A DNA stretch of 38,016 bases from NCBI GenBank assembly GCA_020056715.1, contig JAGVHG010000016.1, forward strand, positions 1-38,016, in the 5' to 3' direction. A program made the translations under genes and the position numbers. This DNA is from Phycisphaerae bacterium. GTDB taxonomy: Bacteria; Planctomycetota; Phycisphaerae; UBA1845. The number at the start of each line of letters is the position of its first letter. Within the stretch, counting starts at the first letter, position 1. Shown piece after piece: positions 16,715 to 25,184 of this stretch. The notes under the pieces were generated by a model, which was given only the letters and a program-made list of their open reading frames with translations, was not told the origin of the DNA and ran no database searches.

Positions 16715-18514
16715 ATGCCAGACCTTAGTCTCATCCGCAACTTCAGCATCGTCGCCCACATCGACCACGGGAAGAGTACGCTTGCAGATCGCATCCTGGA
16801 ATACACCGGCGTGGTCACCAAACGGGAAATGCGCGAGCAGTTCCTGGACGACATGGATCTGGAACGCGAGATGGGGATCACCATCAAGGCCAATCGGGCG
16901 ACGTGTCCCTACCCCTACAAAGGCCGGACGTACATGCTCAATCTGATCGACACGCCGGGGCATGTGGACTTCCACTACGAGGTGTCGCGGGCGCTTGCCG
17001 CTTGCGAAGGCGTTCTTGTGCTGGTGGATGCGACGCAGGGGGTCCAGGCCCAGACCGTCGCCAACGCTTTTGCGGCGATCGAGGCTGGTCTGTCGATCGT
17101 GTTGGTCATTAACAAGATCGATCTACCCGCTGCTCGACCGGAGGATATCGCCCTAGAGGCCGAGCAGGTCTTGGGACTGGACGCCTCCCACGCCGTCTTT
17201 ACCAGCGGCAAGACGGGTGTGGGCATGGACGACCTTTTCAAGGCGATCGTCGAGCACATCCCGCCGCCCAACGGTGATCCGCAGGGTGCACTCAGGGCGT
17301 TGATTTATGACGCCAAGTCGGACATACATCGGGGGGTCATCTGTCACACCCGCGTGTTCGACGGGACATTCAAACGCGGGGACAAGATCGACCTGATGGC
17401 CGCTGGACGCAGCTTCATCATCACCGAGGTCGGGAAGTTCACGCCTAAACCCGGGGCCGTGGAGTCGCTCTCCGCGGGGGAGGTCGGGTACTTCGTGGCG
17501 GGTATCAAGACCCTGGTTGATGTAACCATCGGGGACACACTCACTCTGGCCTCCAACCCGACCGACCGCCCCTTGCCGGGATATCAGCCGCCGCAACAAA
17601 TGGTGTTTTGCGACTTCTACCCCGGGATGGGCAGTACGACGGACCAACTTCGCGAGGCCATGGAGAAGCTCTGGCTCAACGACAGTTCGTATACCTACGC
17701 CACGGTCGGTTCCGACGCCCTGGGGATCGGGTTTCGCTGCGGATTTCTGGGGCTGCTGCACATGCGGATCATTCAGGAACGGCTGGAACGCGAGGGGAAC
17801 GTCACCGTTGTGCAAACGGCGCCGACCGTAACCTATGAGATCAAGCTCAAGGACGGCACGGTCACGCGCATCGAATCGCCCAGCGAGCTGCCGGACATGT
17901 CCAACATCGAGGAAATCCGCGAGCCGTTCGTGAACGCGCAGTTAATCATCCCGGCCGAGTGTGTCGGCGTGGTGATGCAGCTCAGCAGGGAGCGGCGGGG
18001 GCGGCATATCAAGACGGAATATTTGTCGCCGACGCGGGTGATGATGACCTATGACCTGCCGTTGTGCGAGATCATCTACGACTTCTACGACAAGCTGAAG
18101 AGTTGCACCAAAGGATACGGGACGGCGGACTATCATGTTCGCGGGTACGACCCGGGCGACATGGTGAAAATGGATATCCTCGTCAACGGCGTGCCCGTCG
18201 ACGCCCTTTCGGTGATCGTGCATCGAGATAAGACCCTATACCGCGGGCGGCGGCTGCTCGAACGGCTCAAGAAGCAAATCGACCGGCACCAGTTCGAGAT
18301 TCCCTTGCAGGCCGCCATCGGAACGAAGGTCATTGCCCGCGAGACGATCAAGGCCTTCCGCAAGGACGTTACCGCCAAGTGCTACGGCGGCGACATTACT
18401 CGAAAACGAAAACTGTTGGACAAGCAGAAAGAGGGTAAGAAACGCATGCGCACGGTGGGCAACGTCTCCATTCCCCAGGAGGCGTTCATGTCGATTCTGG
18501 ATCCGGATGATTGA
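16715..18514 (+). CDS. lepA: elongation factor 4 (LepA GTPase)
   Basis: LepA/EF4, a ribosome-associated translational GTPase. The 599 residues match the family length. GTPase motifs are AHIDHGKSTLADRIL (G1), MGITIKA (G2), DTPGHVDF (G3), NKIDLP (G4) and TSGKTG (G5). The LepA-specific C-terminal domain ends with [20 protein letters not shown] and [10 protein letters not shown]. The ATG at 16715 begins MPDLSLIRNFSIV as usual; the in-frame extension upstream is antisense to the GNAT gene. The last 53 codons (18356-18514) occur again, 84% identical, at 19279-19437 beyond an MNT/HEPN cassette, indicating that foreign DNA has joined at the 3' end of this gene. Confidence 0.97.
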   Translation: MPDLSLIRNFSIVAHIDHGKSTLADRILEYTGVVTKREMREQFLDDMDLEREMGITIKANRATCPYPYKGRTYMLNLIDTPGHVDFHYEVSRALAACEGVLVLVDATQGVQAQTVANAFAAIEAGLSIVLVINKIDLPAARPEDIALEAEQVLGLDASHAVFTSGKTGVGMDDLFKAIVEHIPPPNGDPQGALRALIYDAKSDIHRGVICHTRVFDGTFKRGDKIDLMAAGRSFIITEVGKFTPKPGAVESLSAGEVGYFVAGIKTLVDVTIGDTLTLASNPTDRPLPGYQPPQQMVFCDFYPGMGSTTDQLREAMEKLWLNDSSYTYATVGSDALGIGFRCGFLGLLHMRIIQERLEREGNVTVVQTAPTVTYEIKLKDGTVTRIESPSELPDMSNIEEIREPFVNAQLIIPAECVGVVMQLSRERRGRHIKTEYLSPTRVMMTYDLPLCEIIYDFYDKLKSCTKGYGTADYHVRGYDPGDMVKMDILVNGVPVDALSVIVHRDKTLYRGRRLLERLKKQIDRHQFEIPLQAAIGTKVIARETIKAFRKDVTAKCYGGDITRKRKLLDKQKEGKKRMRTVGNVSIPQEAFMSILDPDD

Positions 18515-18576
18515 CGAGCGATCTTGAATTATGGAGACGGTCCGATACGCTGCATTTGTGCAAAGATGATTTCGTC

Positions 18577-18891
18577 ATGGTAAGCATGCATCAGATCGAG
18601 GAGCTTGGGCGGCGAGTCGCGCGTGAGTTTGGGGCGGAGCGGGTCGTACTCTTTGGGTCCTATGCGGTCGGGTCACCGAGGGTCGATTCGGACATTGACT
18701 TGCTGGTGGTCGCGCAAACGTTGTTGCCGCCGCTAAAGCGCTACGGCGCCGTTCGGCGTCTGCTGGTCGACGTTCCGGCGGCGTTTGATATCATCGTCAA
18801 GACCCCCAAGGAGTACGCTCGGACACGGTCCGTGGTCAACTCCATCGTGTACTTCGCGGAGAAAACCGGGAAGGTCTTGTATGCCGGATGA
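18577..18891 (+). CDS. MNT-type nucleotidyltransferase (antitoxin of HEPN/MNT pair)
   Basis: A 104-residue minimal nucleotidyltransferase. The motif VVLFGSYAVGSPR...DSDIDLLVV gives the GS signature and the DxD metal-binding pair, with a third acidic residue likely in AAFDIIV. In HEPN/MNT systems this enzyme modifies or blocks the HEPN RNase toxin. The ATG at 18577 (MVSMHQIEEL) is the likely start; another ATG lies at 18586. A longer form would overlap the lepA stop. The end overlaps the HEPN reading frame by 11 bases. The cassette is sandwiched between two copies of the lepA tail, so it was probably acquired. Confidence 0.82.
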   Translation: MVSMHQIEELGRRVAREFGAERVVLFGSYAVGSPRVDSDIDLLVVAQTLLPPLKRYGAVRRLLVDVPAAFDIIVKTPKEYARTRSVVNSIVYFAEKTGKVLYAG

Positions 18892-19294
18892 GACGGTCGG
18901 CGCGGTTCGGCAGTAGCGTGCCAAGGCTGAGAGCGACTGGAACGCAGTTGAGATTCTGCTGGCGAGCGATCGATGTCCGGCGGACACCGTCTGCTTCCAC
19001 TGCCAACAATTCGTCGAAAAACTCCTTAAGGCGCTTCTCACCCGGCACGGGGTCGAGGCCCCGCGGACGCACGATCTACGACGGCTGATCCAAGTGTCGG
19101 AAGCGTTCGCGCCGGAACTCTCCCGGTTTTCGGAGACCTGCGATGATCTGACCGTACACGGAGTACAAACACGGTATCCCGGGGATTGGGTGGAGATCAC
19201 GGCGGCCGAGATGACCGAAGTTGTCAAACTCGCCCGTGAGCTTGGTAATGCGCTAAAGGTCAGGCTGGATGCGGCCAATTCCGGCGGAACGTAG
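18881..19294 (+). pseudogene. HEPN domain gene with an in-frame TAG stop
   Basis: The frame begins MPDETVGAVRQ, hits TAG at 18914-18916, then continues without interruption as RAKAESDWNAVEILLASD, CFHCQQFVEKLLKALLTRHG, PRTHDLRRL, TRYPGDW and a final helix to the stop at 19294. This is a complete HEPN domain of about 137 residues. In relatives the stop position is normally tryptophan (QW.AKAE.DW), so a single TGG to TAG change explains the break. No good restart codon follows until a GTG at 19094, which would lose most of the fold. Inactivation of the toxin is likely, leaving the MNT gene intact; a base-calling error or suppression of TAG are alternatives. Confidence 0.78.
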
Positions 19295-19437
19295 CCGACA
19301 AATGCTACGGCGGGGACATCACTCGAAAGCGAAAACTTCTGGATAAGCAGAAAGAGGGCAAGAAACGAATGCACACCGTCAGCAACGTCTCCATTCCCCA
19401 GGAGGCGTTTATGTCGATTCTCGACCCGGAGGACTAA
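19279..19437 (+). pseudogene. displaced 3' end of lepA (53 codons)
   Basis: Reading [20 protein letters not shown] and on to [15 protein letters not shown], this segment aligns without gaps to the last 53 codons of lepA at 18356-18514. I count 26 differing bases of 159 (84% identity); most are synonymous, with 7 amino acid changes. It has no start codon of its own and overlaps the HEPN stop. The silent-site pattern means both copies evolved as functional lepA ends, so one of them came from another lineage rather than from a recent local duplication. Confidence 0.88.
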
Positions 19438-19512
19438 AGTTTGGACTGGATGGCGGCCGTTTGAGCCGCTTGGGTTGAGGTTTCAGCCTTACGGATCCGA
19501 TGGCCCGGTTGG

Positions 19513-19737
19513 CTAACTCTGAATCGGATCGACTCGGGTGATGTGGATCGGATCGCAACGCACCCACGATTCCGGTACGTCGCCGTTTTTCCCACCGAGG
19601 GCGATGAATACCAGGGACGTGGTTACCAGCATCATCTCAGGATGCCTGACTTCATAAGTGGCGCCGTCCGAAACATGTACCCGGACCGGTACGAAGGGCC
19701 GCTCGCGCTGAATTGCCAACAGTTCTCTCGGATGCAT
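19513..19737 (-). CDS. small conserved hypothetical protein
   Basis: A 74-residue protein starting MHPRELLAIQRERPFVPVRV. The pattern PFVPVRVHVSDG..YEVRHPEM, VTTSLVFIALGG and a final HITRVDPIQS looks like a compact all-beta domain, and I believe similar short proteins are frequent in planctomycetes, though no function is known. The ATG at 19737 starts at the predicted domain edge; an in-frame extension upstream looks non-coding and no clear ribosome-binding sequence is present. It sits between the lepA fragment and tRNA-Arg. Confidence 0.55.
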   Translation of the reverse strand: MHPRELLAIQRERPFVPVRVHVSDGATYEVRHPEMMLVTTSLVFIALGGKNGDVPESWVRCDPIHITRVDPIQS

Positions 19738-19855
19738 CTTGTGGTATTCTACCGTCGACCGGGCGTGCCGGCAAGGAACGGCGAAGCGTGTCAAGCAAAG
19801 GGGGGCCGGCTTAGCATTCCGAATTCACCATTCCGCCTTCCAGCGAAGCCGGTAC

Positions 19856-19929
19856 TGCGCTCGGCAGGACTCGAACCTGCAACCCCCTGGTTCGAAGCCA
19901 GGTACTCTATCCAATTGAGCTACGGGCGC
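19856..19929 (-). tRNA. tRNA-Arg (anticodon TCG)
   Basis: A 74-base cloverleaf on the minus strand. The acceptor arm GCGCCCG/CGAGCGC has one mismatch, followed by discriminator A. The D arm is GCTC...GAGT, the anticodon stem CCTGG/CCAGG with loop CTTCGAA gives anticodon TCG (reads CGA), the variable loop is GGGTT, and the T arm is GCAGG-TTCGAGT-CCTGC. No CCA is encoded. It stands alone, about 120 bases upstream of the small hypothetical gene on the same strand. Confidence 0.93.
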
Positions 19930-20070
19930 GATATACTCCGTCTTGCCGGGATGGGTCGACGGAATTAGGCACTGGGCATTATAGTATGATGCGTAGAATG
20001 GTCCAGGCGTACGGCCGGGATCGACGCGATTAGGAATGGCGGAAGATTATCACGGGGGTCGGGACGGGCG

Positions 20071-20613
20071 ATGCCGAAGAATCTCAACAAAGAAGAAATC
20101 GATGATGTTCCCGTAGTGGACGACACGCTGCTGGACTCCGCGGCGGATTTGGTCGAGCTGCCGGCTGTGCTGGCGGCGCCGGCGGCCGGTCCCGCAGCCG
20201 GTAAACGGGCCCTCGGAGTGAAAGAGCCGATCATCTTCAAATGGAAGCTGATCGGTACTTCGCACAACATGACGCTGACCCTCTTCAAGTCCGTGGAGCG
20301 CGAGGACGCGGACGCCCAATTCGAGCGTACCCAAAGGGAAGGGTACTACACGGATTTGAAGATCCTTGACGCCGATGCCAAGGTTGAACAACCGGCGCAG
20401 CCTAAGGGGACGAAAAAGGAAAGTCCGCGTACCGAGCGAGGCGGCAAAGGAGCGGCGTTGACGGCGAAACCTACAGTGGTTGCCAAGCGGCCCGCCTCCC
20501 CGCCGCGTAAACCGGCTCCAGCCAAAAGCGCGTTGAAGACCGAGGTCAAGACAAAGAAGAAAAAGCCAAGCGGATCGGCCGGCGCCTCAAAACGCGCCTC
20601 AAAGAAAAAGTAA
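20071..20613 (+). CDS. unknown protein with Lys/Ala/Pro-rich basic tail
   Basis: A 180-residue protein that I do not recognise. The first 45 residues are acidic and then Ala/Pro-rich. The central part (about 50-105) looks like a small folded domain: IIFKWKLIGTSHNMTLTLFK then REGYYTDLKILD. The last 70 residues are strongly basic and low in complexity (KPAPAKSALKTEVKTKKKKP, ending ASKKK), like histone H1-type tails that bind DNA or RNA. TAGAAT at 19994 may be part of its promoter. It has no signal peptide, so it probably acts in the cytosol. A nucleic-acid-binding role is only inferred from the tail. Confidence 0.6.
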   Translation: MPKNLNKEEIDDVPVVDDTLLDSAADLVELPAVLAAPAAGPAAGKRALGVKEPIIFKWKLIGTSHNMTLTLFKSVEREDADAQFERTQREGYYTDLKILDADAKVEQPAQPKGTKKESPRTERGGKGAALTAKPTVVAKRPASPPRKPAPAKSALKTEVKTKKKKPSGSAGASKRASKKK

Positions 20614-21159
20614 GCCGGCCGGCCTGAACCACGGCGCAACGAACCTGACTATACAACCCCAGTGAACGTCGCTTCGCTTCAATTCGAAGCGCTTACCCAG
20701 CTACGCTCCGTAAAAAAACACTCAGCGCCGCTACCCGTGAGAACAGGTGCGTCGCCGAATGTTATCTCCCCCTCCCGGGGAAAATCACAGGTTGTCACCG
20801 GGCTGCTGCCACTATTCTGGTTGGCGCGCCAGATTAAACCTGATACGCGTACTCAAAACGCTCTTTGGTCCTACCACACCTCCTGCCAGTCTCCCCTCTA
20901 TTCCAACGCCGCTGGAAGTGTCGGGTATTTGTTTCGTGAAAATACGATCAATACGCCACCCGATCCTATCAGCGGTTCGCATATTACCGTGATGGATACA
21001 AACCTGTCAATCGAAAACTTCCTAGATCCACAAGTATTTTACCGTGCGAACATCGGGTTTTCTCGTAGATTGTTCAGTGAGGCAAACATCCGCTCACTGC
21101 GTATTTATCTCCTCGGGTCGAACTACGGAGAGTCTGTGAGTTGTTCTATTTCGACGGGA
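20614..21159. other. 545-base gap between the basic-tailed protein and the LptD-like gene
   Basis: The segment is visibly richer in A and T than its neighbours. A 6-bp hairpin CGCTTC/GAAGCG lies near 20675-20690 and an A7 run at 20713. A long open frame on the plus strand crosses it but continues antisense through the LptD-like gene and has no recognisable domain, so I reject it as coding. The LptD transcript should end here. I find no RNA gene that I can name. Confidence 0.4.
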
Positions 21160-24132
21160 TCAATCGTTGCGGAGGCTGGTGGTGTTGGCCAGGCCGGTGA
21201 AGCGGCGGGAGCCGAGCGCCGCTTGCGACAACCCCTCGGGCCAGAGGCTCATAGAAACGCCAAAATCGTCTTCGGCTTGATCGAGTTCGAACGACAGGGC
21301 ACCGTACCATCGCGGGAATTTGCGGATGAAGGCTACGGTGAAGTCCAACGTCCGGCCCCGGTCCAGATCGAACAACTCGCGGACGGCAAGGGTGTGTTTT
21401 TCCGTCAGGCGATAGTTCATATCGAATCCGATGAGGTTCGATTGGCTCTCGTCGATGAATCGGTATCCGACGAGGTAACTGAATCGCGGGGTCCTCTCGA
21501 CGGCGACGGAGACGTTCAAGACGTCGATCTGACCGTCATTCAGGTCGTAGTTCGATTCGGAGAGCAGGGCCGTCCGGTCGTTGATCCGCCAGATGGTCGA
21601 GGAGTTGACGTAGTTGTGAGAGATACTGTTTTCGGGGCGGCTGAAGGAGGTAAAGCCGTTGGTGATCTCGTCGCCCTCGGCGTTGTTGAACACACCCAAT
21701 TCCAGATCGTGCGTTAGAACATCAACGATCCGGCGGTTATCACCGGCCCCGCGTTTGGTTTGAAACCGCTGCCGAAAGCCTACGGTTACGCCGTCGGTCG
21801 CGGCGATCTCTTCCACGGTTTCATCAAAGGGGAATAGATCCTCTTTGTCGTGATTGGATGCAGAAGTCCACGCGGTGATGTTGGGTTTGATGATGTGGCG
21901 GACGCCGTCCACGTCGAACATGGGGGACCGCACGTCGGGATAGATCCGCGTGAGATACATGCTCCCGCGAACGCCGGCGATTCCGAAGCCACGCACGAGT
22001 CCGCCTTCGTACGGCGACTCATCCCAGACTGTGCCCCTTCCGGCGACAAAGGGTACGAATCTCCATGGGCCGGCGTCAACCGGTAGGCCGACTTCCTGGC
22101 GGGTATCCGCGCGGGTGGTCGGGCCGGAACTGGGGGTGGGGCCGTTGCGTAGGAACTCGCGGAAGGTCTGATCGGCGGCGCGGTAGCGCACAATCCCGGC
22201 GCGGTTCTCACTGAACCAAGTGGCCCCGTTGGCCAGCGACTCGCCGGCGAGGTGCAAGCTGAAATCGGGAGTTCGTTCCGTCTGCGTGGTGAAGTCGAGG
22301 ATCCGAGCCTGCAACGCCGCCGTGAAGGCCCAGTTGTCGCGCTGCTTCTTCAGGTAGAGCAGCGTCTCCTGCTCCTTGTCATTATCGAACTCGGTCTCGA
22401 AGAACTCCTCAAGGAACGATTTATCCGAAAGATACGACAATTCCAGCGATATCTGCCAGTCGTCCTCGAGGTACTGGCGGTGGCGGAAAAGGAAGCGTCC
22501 GCGGACGTCGTGTTGCGACGTATCCTCACGCTCCCGACCGAGTGAATCTTCGCCGCTGTCGGCGATGAAGTAGTTTTTGAGCATCCCGAAATAGCGGTCA
22601 CGCTCGTAGTCCACGTCGACGCCTGCAGCCGGACCGCGTTTGGAAAAGTAGTCCAAAGCCAACGTCGCCTGGAAGCCTTTCGGTGTCTCCAGGCCCAACA
22701 GGTTGAAGAGGTGCCACTTCGTTTCGAGTTCGAGGCCGAAATCGCCGCTGAACCCGGTACGCACGCTCTGGATCGCCGTCTCGCTCGTGTCCACGTCGCC
22801 GCGAATAAAAGGCCAATAGGCGATAGGGTGCCCGCGCACGTTAAGTGTAGCGTCTTTGATCCGGAAGCTGCCCGCGCGAATGCCGGCCCGCCCGCCGCCC
22901 GGTTCGGGCGGAGTGCGGTTGACGAGTTCCACCCTTCGCGCGCCGACGTGGTAATGCGGGGTGTGAAACTCACTGGTGGTCAGGATCGCGTCGTTGGCGC
23001 TGAACTCGTTGGTCGAAAGTTGGCGGATTTCGGACGCGCGAATGTAAAGCGGAATATTCCGATCCACGAGCGTCGTCCGCACCACGGCGTCAAGGATCAG
23101 GGCGCGATCTTGCAGAAAATCGTAATAAAGCCGCGAGGCGCGAATGGCGTTCAGGCCTTGCGACACCTGTACGTCGCCTTCGAGGTAGGCGGACTCGACT
23201 TCCACATCGCCCAAGCCGGTGGCCATGAGTTGGCGATCCGAGGCATCAGCGCGGGTTGTTGTTGCCGCGGAATCTCGCACCGGCTCACCGCCCAGGCCCG
23301 CCCGGCCTGATTCCGGCGTGGTCGGCACTGTCTTTCCGGGTGGTAAGAAGATGACGACGGAGTCGGCCTGAAGCTCCAGGTATTCACCCGTACCAGGTAC
23401 GCCACGGGCCAGGTAGACGCCGCCGACCATGGTGATGACCTTGCGGCCGTCTTCGGCTTCGGACATGGTCATCTCGCCGCGGGATTGAAAATGAATGATC
23501 GGTCGCGGGGCGGGCTTCGCTTGTTTCGAGCCTAGCCCCGACGGGTCAAAAACGCGAAGCGAAACCTCCTCGTCTTTGCCTGGTAGTTTCCCGGAGGCGA
23601 ACGCCTGCCGGATGGTGTTCCCCTCGCGGTAGACCTGGGTCTCGGCCGAGGACTGCATGGCGACATCGTCGGCATGGGTGGTGATCTCGGCGAAGGTGCT
23701 CATGGTAACGAAAAGCGCCGGACCGCTGGTCTGAGTCCCGCCGATCTCGTCGACCTCCGCGTCACGCCATAGAAGAATCTGGAGGTGCCGATAGGGCCTT
23801 TGCTCGTACTGACGGTTATCGATCCAGACGACGGCTTCCTTGCTGCGTAGCTCCTGTACCTCCTTCTCGCCGACGGTTAAGACGAAATCACCAATGAAAT
23901 GCAGGGCGTCGGTCCCGTCCTCATCTTTGAAGACGTATACCAACTCACCGTTGAGCTTGACCGGGAAGTCGGAAATCCCGCTGGGAAGCAAGGGTTGCTC
24001 GACGCGGTCGGCGACCGGTACGGGCTGCTGCCCGTACGCGGCCGCACCGAGACAGCCAAACAGGACCAACACCCTTGAGTGTTGGGACGTCCATCCACTA
24101 GCCAGCCGGGCGGTCCGTAGCGGCATCGACAT
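21160..24132 (-). CDS. lptD: LptD/OstA-like outer-membrane LPS assembly protein
   Basis: A 990-residue protein with a signal peptide (VLVLFGCLGAAAYGQQ, cleaved near residue 35). The N-terminal half has OstA-like strands (GDFVLTVGEKEVQELRSKEA, later YLEGDVQVSQG and ASRLYYDFLQDRALILDAVV), matching the periplasmic domain that carries lipopolysaccharide. The remainder is rich in alternating aromatic strands ending at a terminal region (FRFS.LVGYRF, RKFPRWYGALSFE), as in the LptD beta-barrel. It is longer than E. coli LptD (784) and lacks its paired Cys pattern, so it is a divergent relative. The ATG at 24132 has no clear ribosome site. It is divergent from the ECF sigma gene. LpxB in the same window supports the assignment. 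Confidence 0.68.
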   Translation of the reverse strand: MSMPLRTARLASGWTSQHSRVLVLFGCLGAAAYGQQPVPVADRVEQPLLPSGISDFPVKLNGELVYVFKDEDGTDALHFIGDFVLTVGEKEVQELRSKEAVVWIDNRQYEQRPYRHLQILLWRDAEVDEIGGTQTSGPALFVTMSTFAEITTHADDVAMQSSAETQVYREGNTIRQAFASGKLPGKDEEVSLRVFDPSGLGSKQAKPAPRPIIHFQSRGEMTMSEAEDGRKVITMVGGVYLARGVPGTGEYLELQADSVVIFLPPGKTVPTTPESGRAGLGGEPVRDSAATTTRADASDRQLMATGLGDVEVESAYLEGDVQVSQGLNAIRASRLYYDFLQDRALILDAVVRTTLVDRNIPLYIRASEIRQLSTNEFSANDAILTTSEFHTPHYHVGARRVELVNRTPPEPGGGRAGIRAGSFRIKDATLNVRGHPIAYWPFIRGDVDTSETAIQSVRTGFSGDFGLELETKWHLFNLLGLETPKGFQATLALDYFSKRGPAAGVDVDYERDRYFGMLKNYFIADSGEDSLGREREDTSQHDVRGRFLFRHRQYLEDDWQISLELSYLSDKSFLEEFFETEFDNDKEQETLLYLKKQRDNWAFTAALQARILDFTTQTERTPDFSLHLAGESLANGATWFSENRAGIVRYRAADQTFREFLRNGPTPSSGPTTRADTRQEVGLPVDAGPWRFVPFVAGRGTVWDESPYEGGLVRGFGIAGVRGSMYLTRIYPDVRSPMFDVDGVRHIIKPNITAWTSASNHDKEDLFPFDETVEEIAATDGVTVGFRQRFQTKRGAGDNRRIVDVLTHDLELGVFNNAEGDEITNGFTSFSRPENSISHNYVNSSTIWRINDRTALLSESNYDLNDGQIDVLNVSVAVERTPRFSYLVGYRFIDESQSNLIGFDMNYRLTEKHTLAVRELFDLDRGRTLDFTVAFIRKFPRWYGALSFELDQAEDDFGVSMSLWPEGLSQAALGSRRFTGLANTTSLRND

Positions 24133-24319
24133 TCAGGGTTAGACCCTTGGGAGGGGTCAATTCCTGGACGACGCGAAGGTTCCGCGCCTCATCCGCCGCC
24201 GTCCAGGTGAACGAGGGCAGTATAATTGGCCGGTTATGGGTGTCAATTGAACGCAAGCCCAGCCGCCACCGGCCGGGGCCCACAGCGGGATCCTCAACTG
24301 GTATCGCTCACGCATCGGA

Positions 24320-24325
24320 TAGAAT
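24320..24325 (+). promoter_or_regulatory. -10 box TAGAAT six bases before the ECF sigma start
   Basis: TAGAAT matches the -10 consensus at 5 of 6 positions and is followed by GCCGTG and the ATG at 24332, so the transcript would begin at the start codon. No Shine-Dalgarno sequence is visible. Confidence 0.45.
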
Positions 24326-24331
24326 GCCGTG

Positions 24332-24955
24332 ATGGACGAAGCGCAACGGGCTGAGTTGGTCGGCGAGGCCTCGAAAGGCGACCCGGACGCCATTCAGAAA
24401 CTGCTCATCCTCTACCACCCTGCGCTTCGTTCCGCGATCCGCGAGCGCGTTCGCGACGCGCTCCGGCATCTCGTCGACCCGGACGACATCCTGCAGGAGG
24501 CCTATGCGCACGCTTTTCGCGCGGTCAGGGGTTGCGTCTTTGACGGCCCCGCGGCGTTCTACTGCTGGCTGGAGAAGATTGCCCTCAATCAGCTCAAGGA
24601 CCATCAGCGTGCGCTCGCTCGCGGGAAGCGCGACGTTCGTCGACTCCGTCATAACCCCGATTGCACCACAAGCTCCTGCGCCGGTCTTGCCGACCGCCTG
24701 ACGGCGCCGGATAGCACGCCCAGCCATAAGGTCGCCCGAAGCGAGACCGTTGCCGCGGTATTGACCAGCCTGGCGCGCCTCAGCGATGACCAGCGGGCCG
24801 TGGTTCGGCTGCGTTTCCTCGAAGGTCTCCCCGTCGCCGAGGTAGCCCTGGCGGTGGACAAGTCGGAAAGGGCCGTGCACATGCTCTGCCACCGGGGCCT
24901 TAAGGCCCTTCGTACGTCCCTCGTCTCGATTACCCGCTTTCTTACCCGTCTGTAG
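24332..24955 (+). CDS. ECF-type RNA polymerase sigma factor
   Basis: A 207-residue sigma-70 family factor with only regions 2 and 4. Region 2 includes LVDPDDILQEAYAHAFRAV and the helix FYCWLEKIALNQLKDHQRA. A polar linker follows, then region 4: LARLSDDQRAVVRLRFLEGL and the HTH VAEVALAVDKSERAVHMLCH then RGLKALR. This is the pattern of the many ECF factors in planctomycetes, which often act with Ser/Thr kinases. No anti-sigma factor is adjacent. The next gene downstream is an exported lipoprotein that may be a target. A GTG three bases before the ATG is an alternative start. The TAGAAT box suggests a leaderless mRNA. Confidence 0.87.
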   Translation: MDEAQRAELVGEASKGDPDAIQKLLILYHPALRSAIRERVRDALRHLVDPDDILQEAYAHAFRAVRGCVFDGPAAFYCWLEKIALNQLKDHQRALARGKRDVRRLRHNPDCTTSSCAGLADRLTAPDSTPSHKVARSETVAAVLTSLARLSDDQRAVVRLRFLEGLPVAEVALAVDKSERAVHMLCHRGLKALRTSLVSITRFLTRL

Positions 24956-25184
24956 CTCCCGCTCCGCCTCTTCCAATGGGCTCGCCAAGCAAGCGAGGGA
25001 CCCCAGAAAAAAATAAATTTTCCGCGTTACATTTCGCTCGCAACGGCGTTTGCACCGTTAGAGGCGGACGGTCCGGTGAGTCGGATCGCACCGCCAGGGC
25101 GCGGCTTGTGCCGTTCCCTCACGGCTGCCACCACTGACGGCGGCAGCGCATGGATATCACTCCAGGAAAGGGAGGAGATCACCA

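Noticed and set aside
20662-21717. A 351-codon open plus-strand frame
   Set aside because: Two fifths or more of it is antisense to the LptD-like gene, it has no recognisable domain, and the open frame is a by-product of high GC on the opposite strand.
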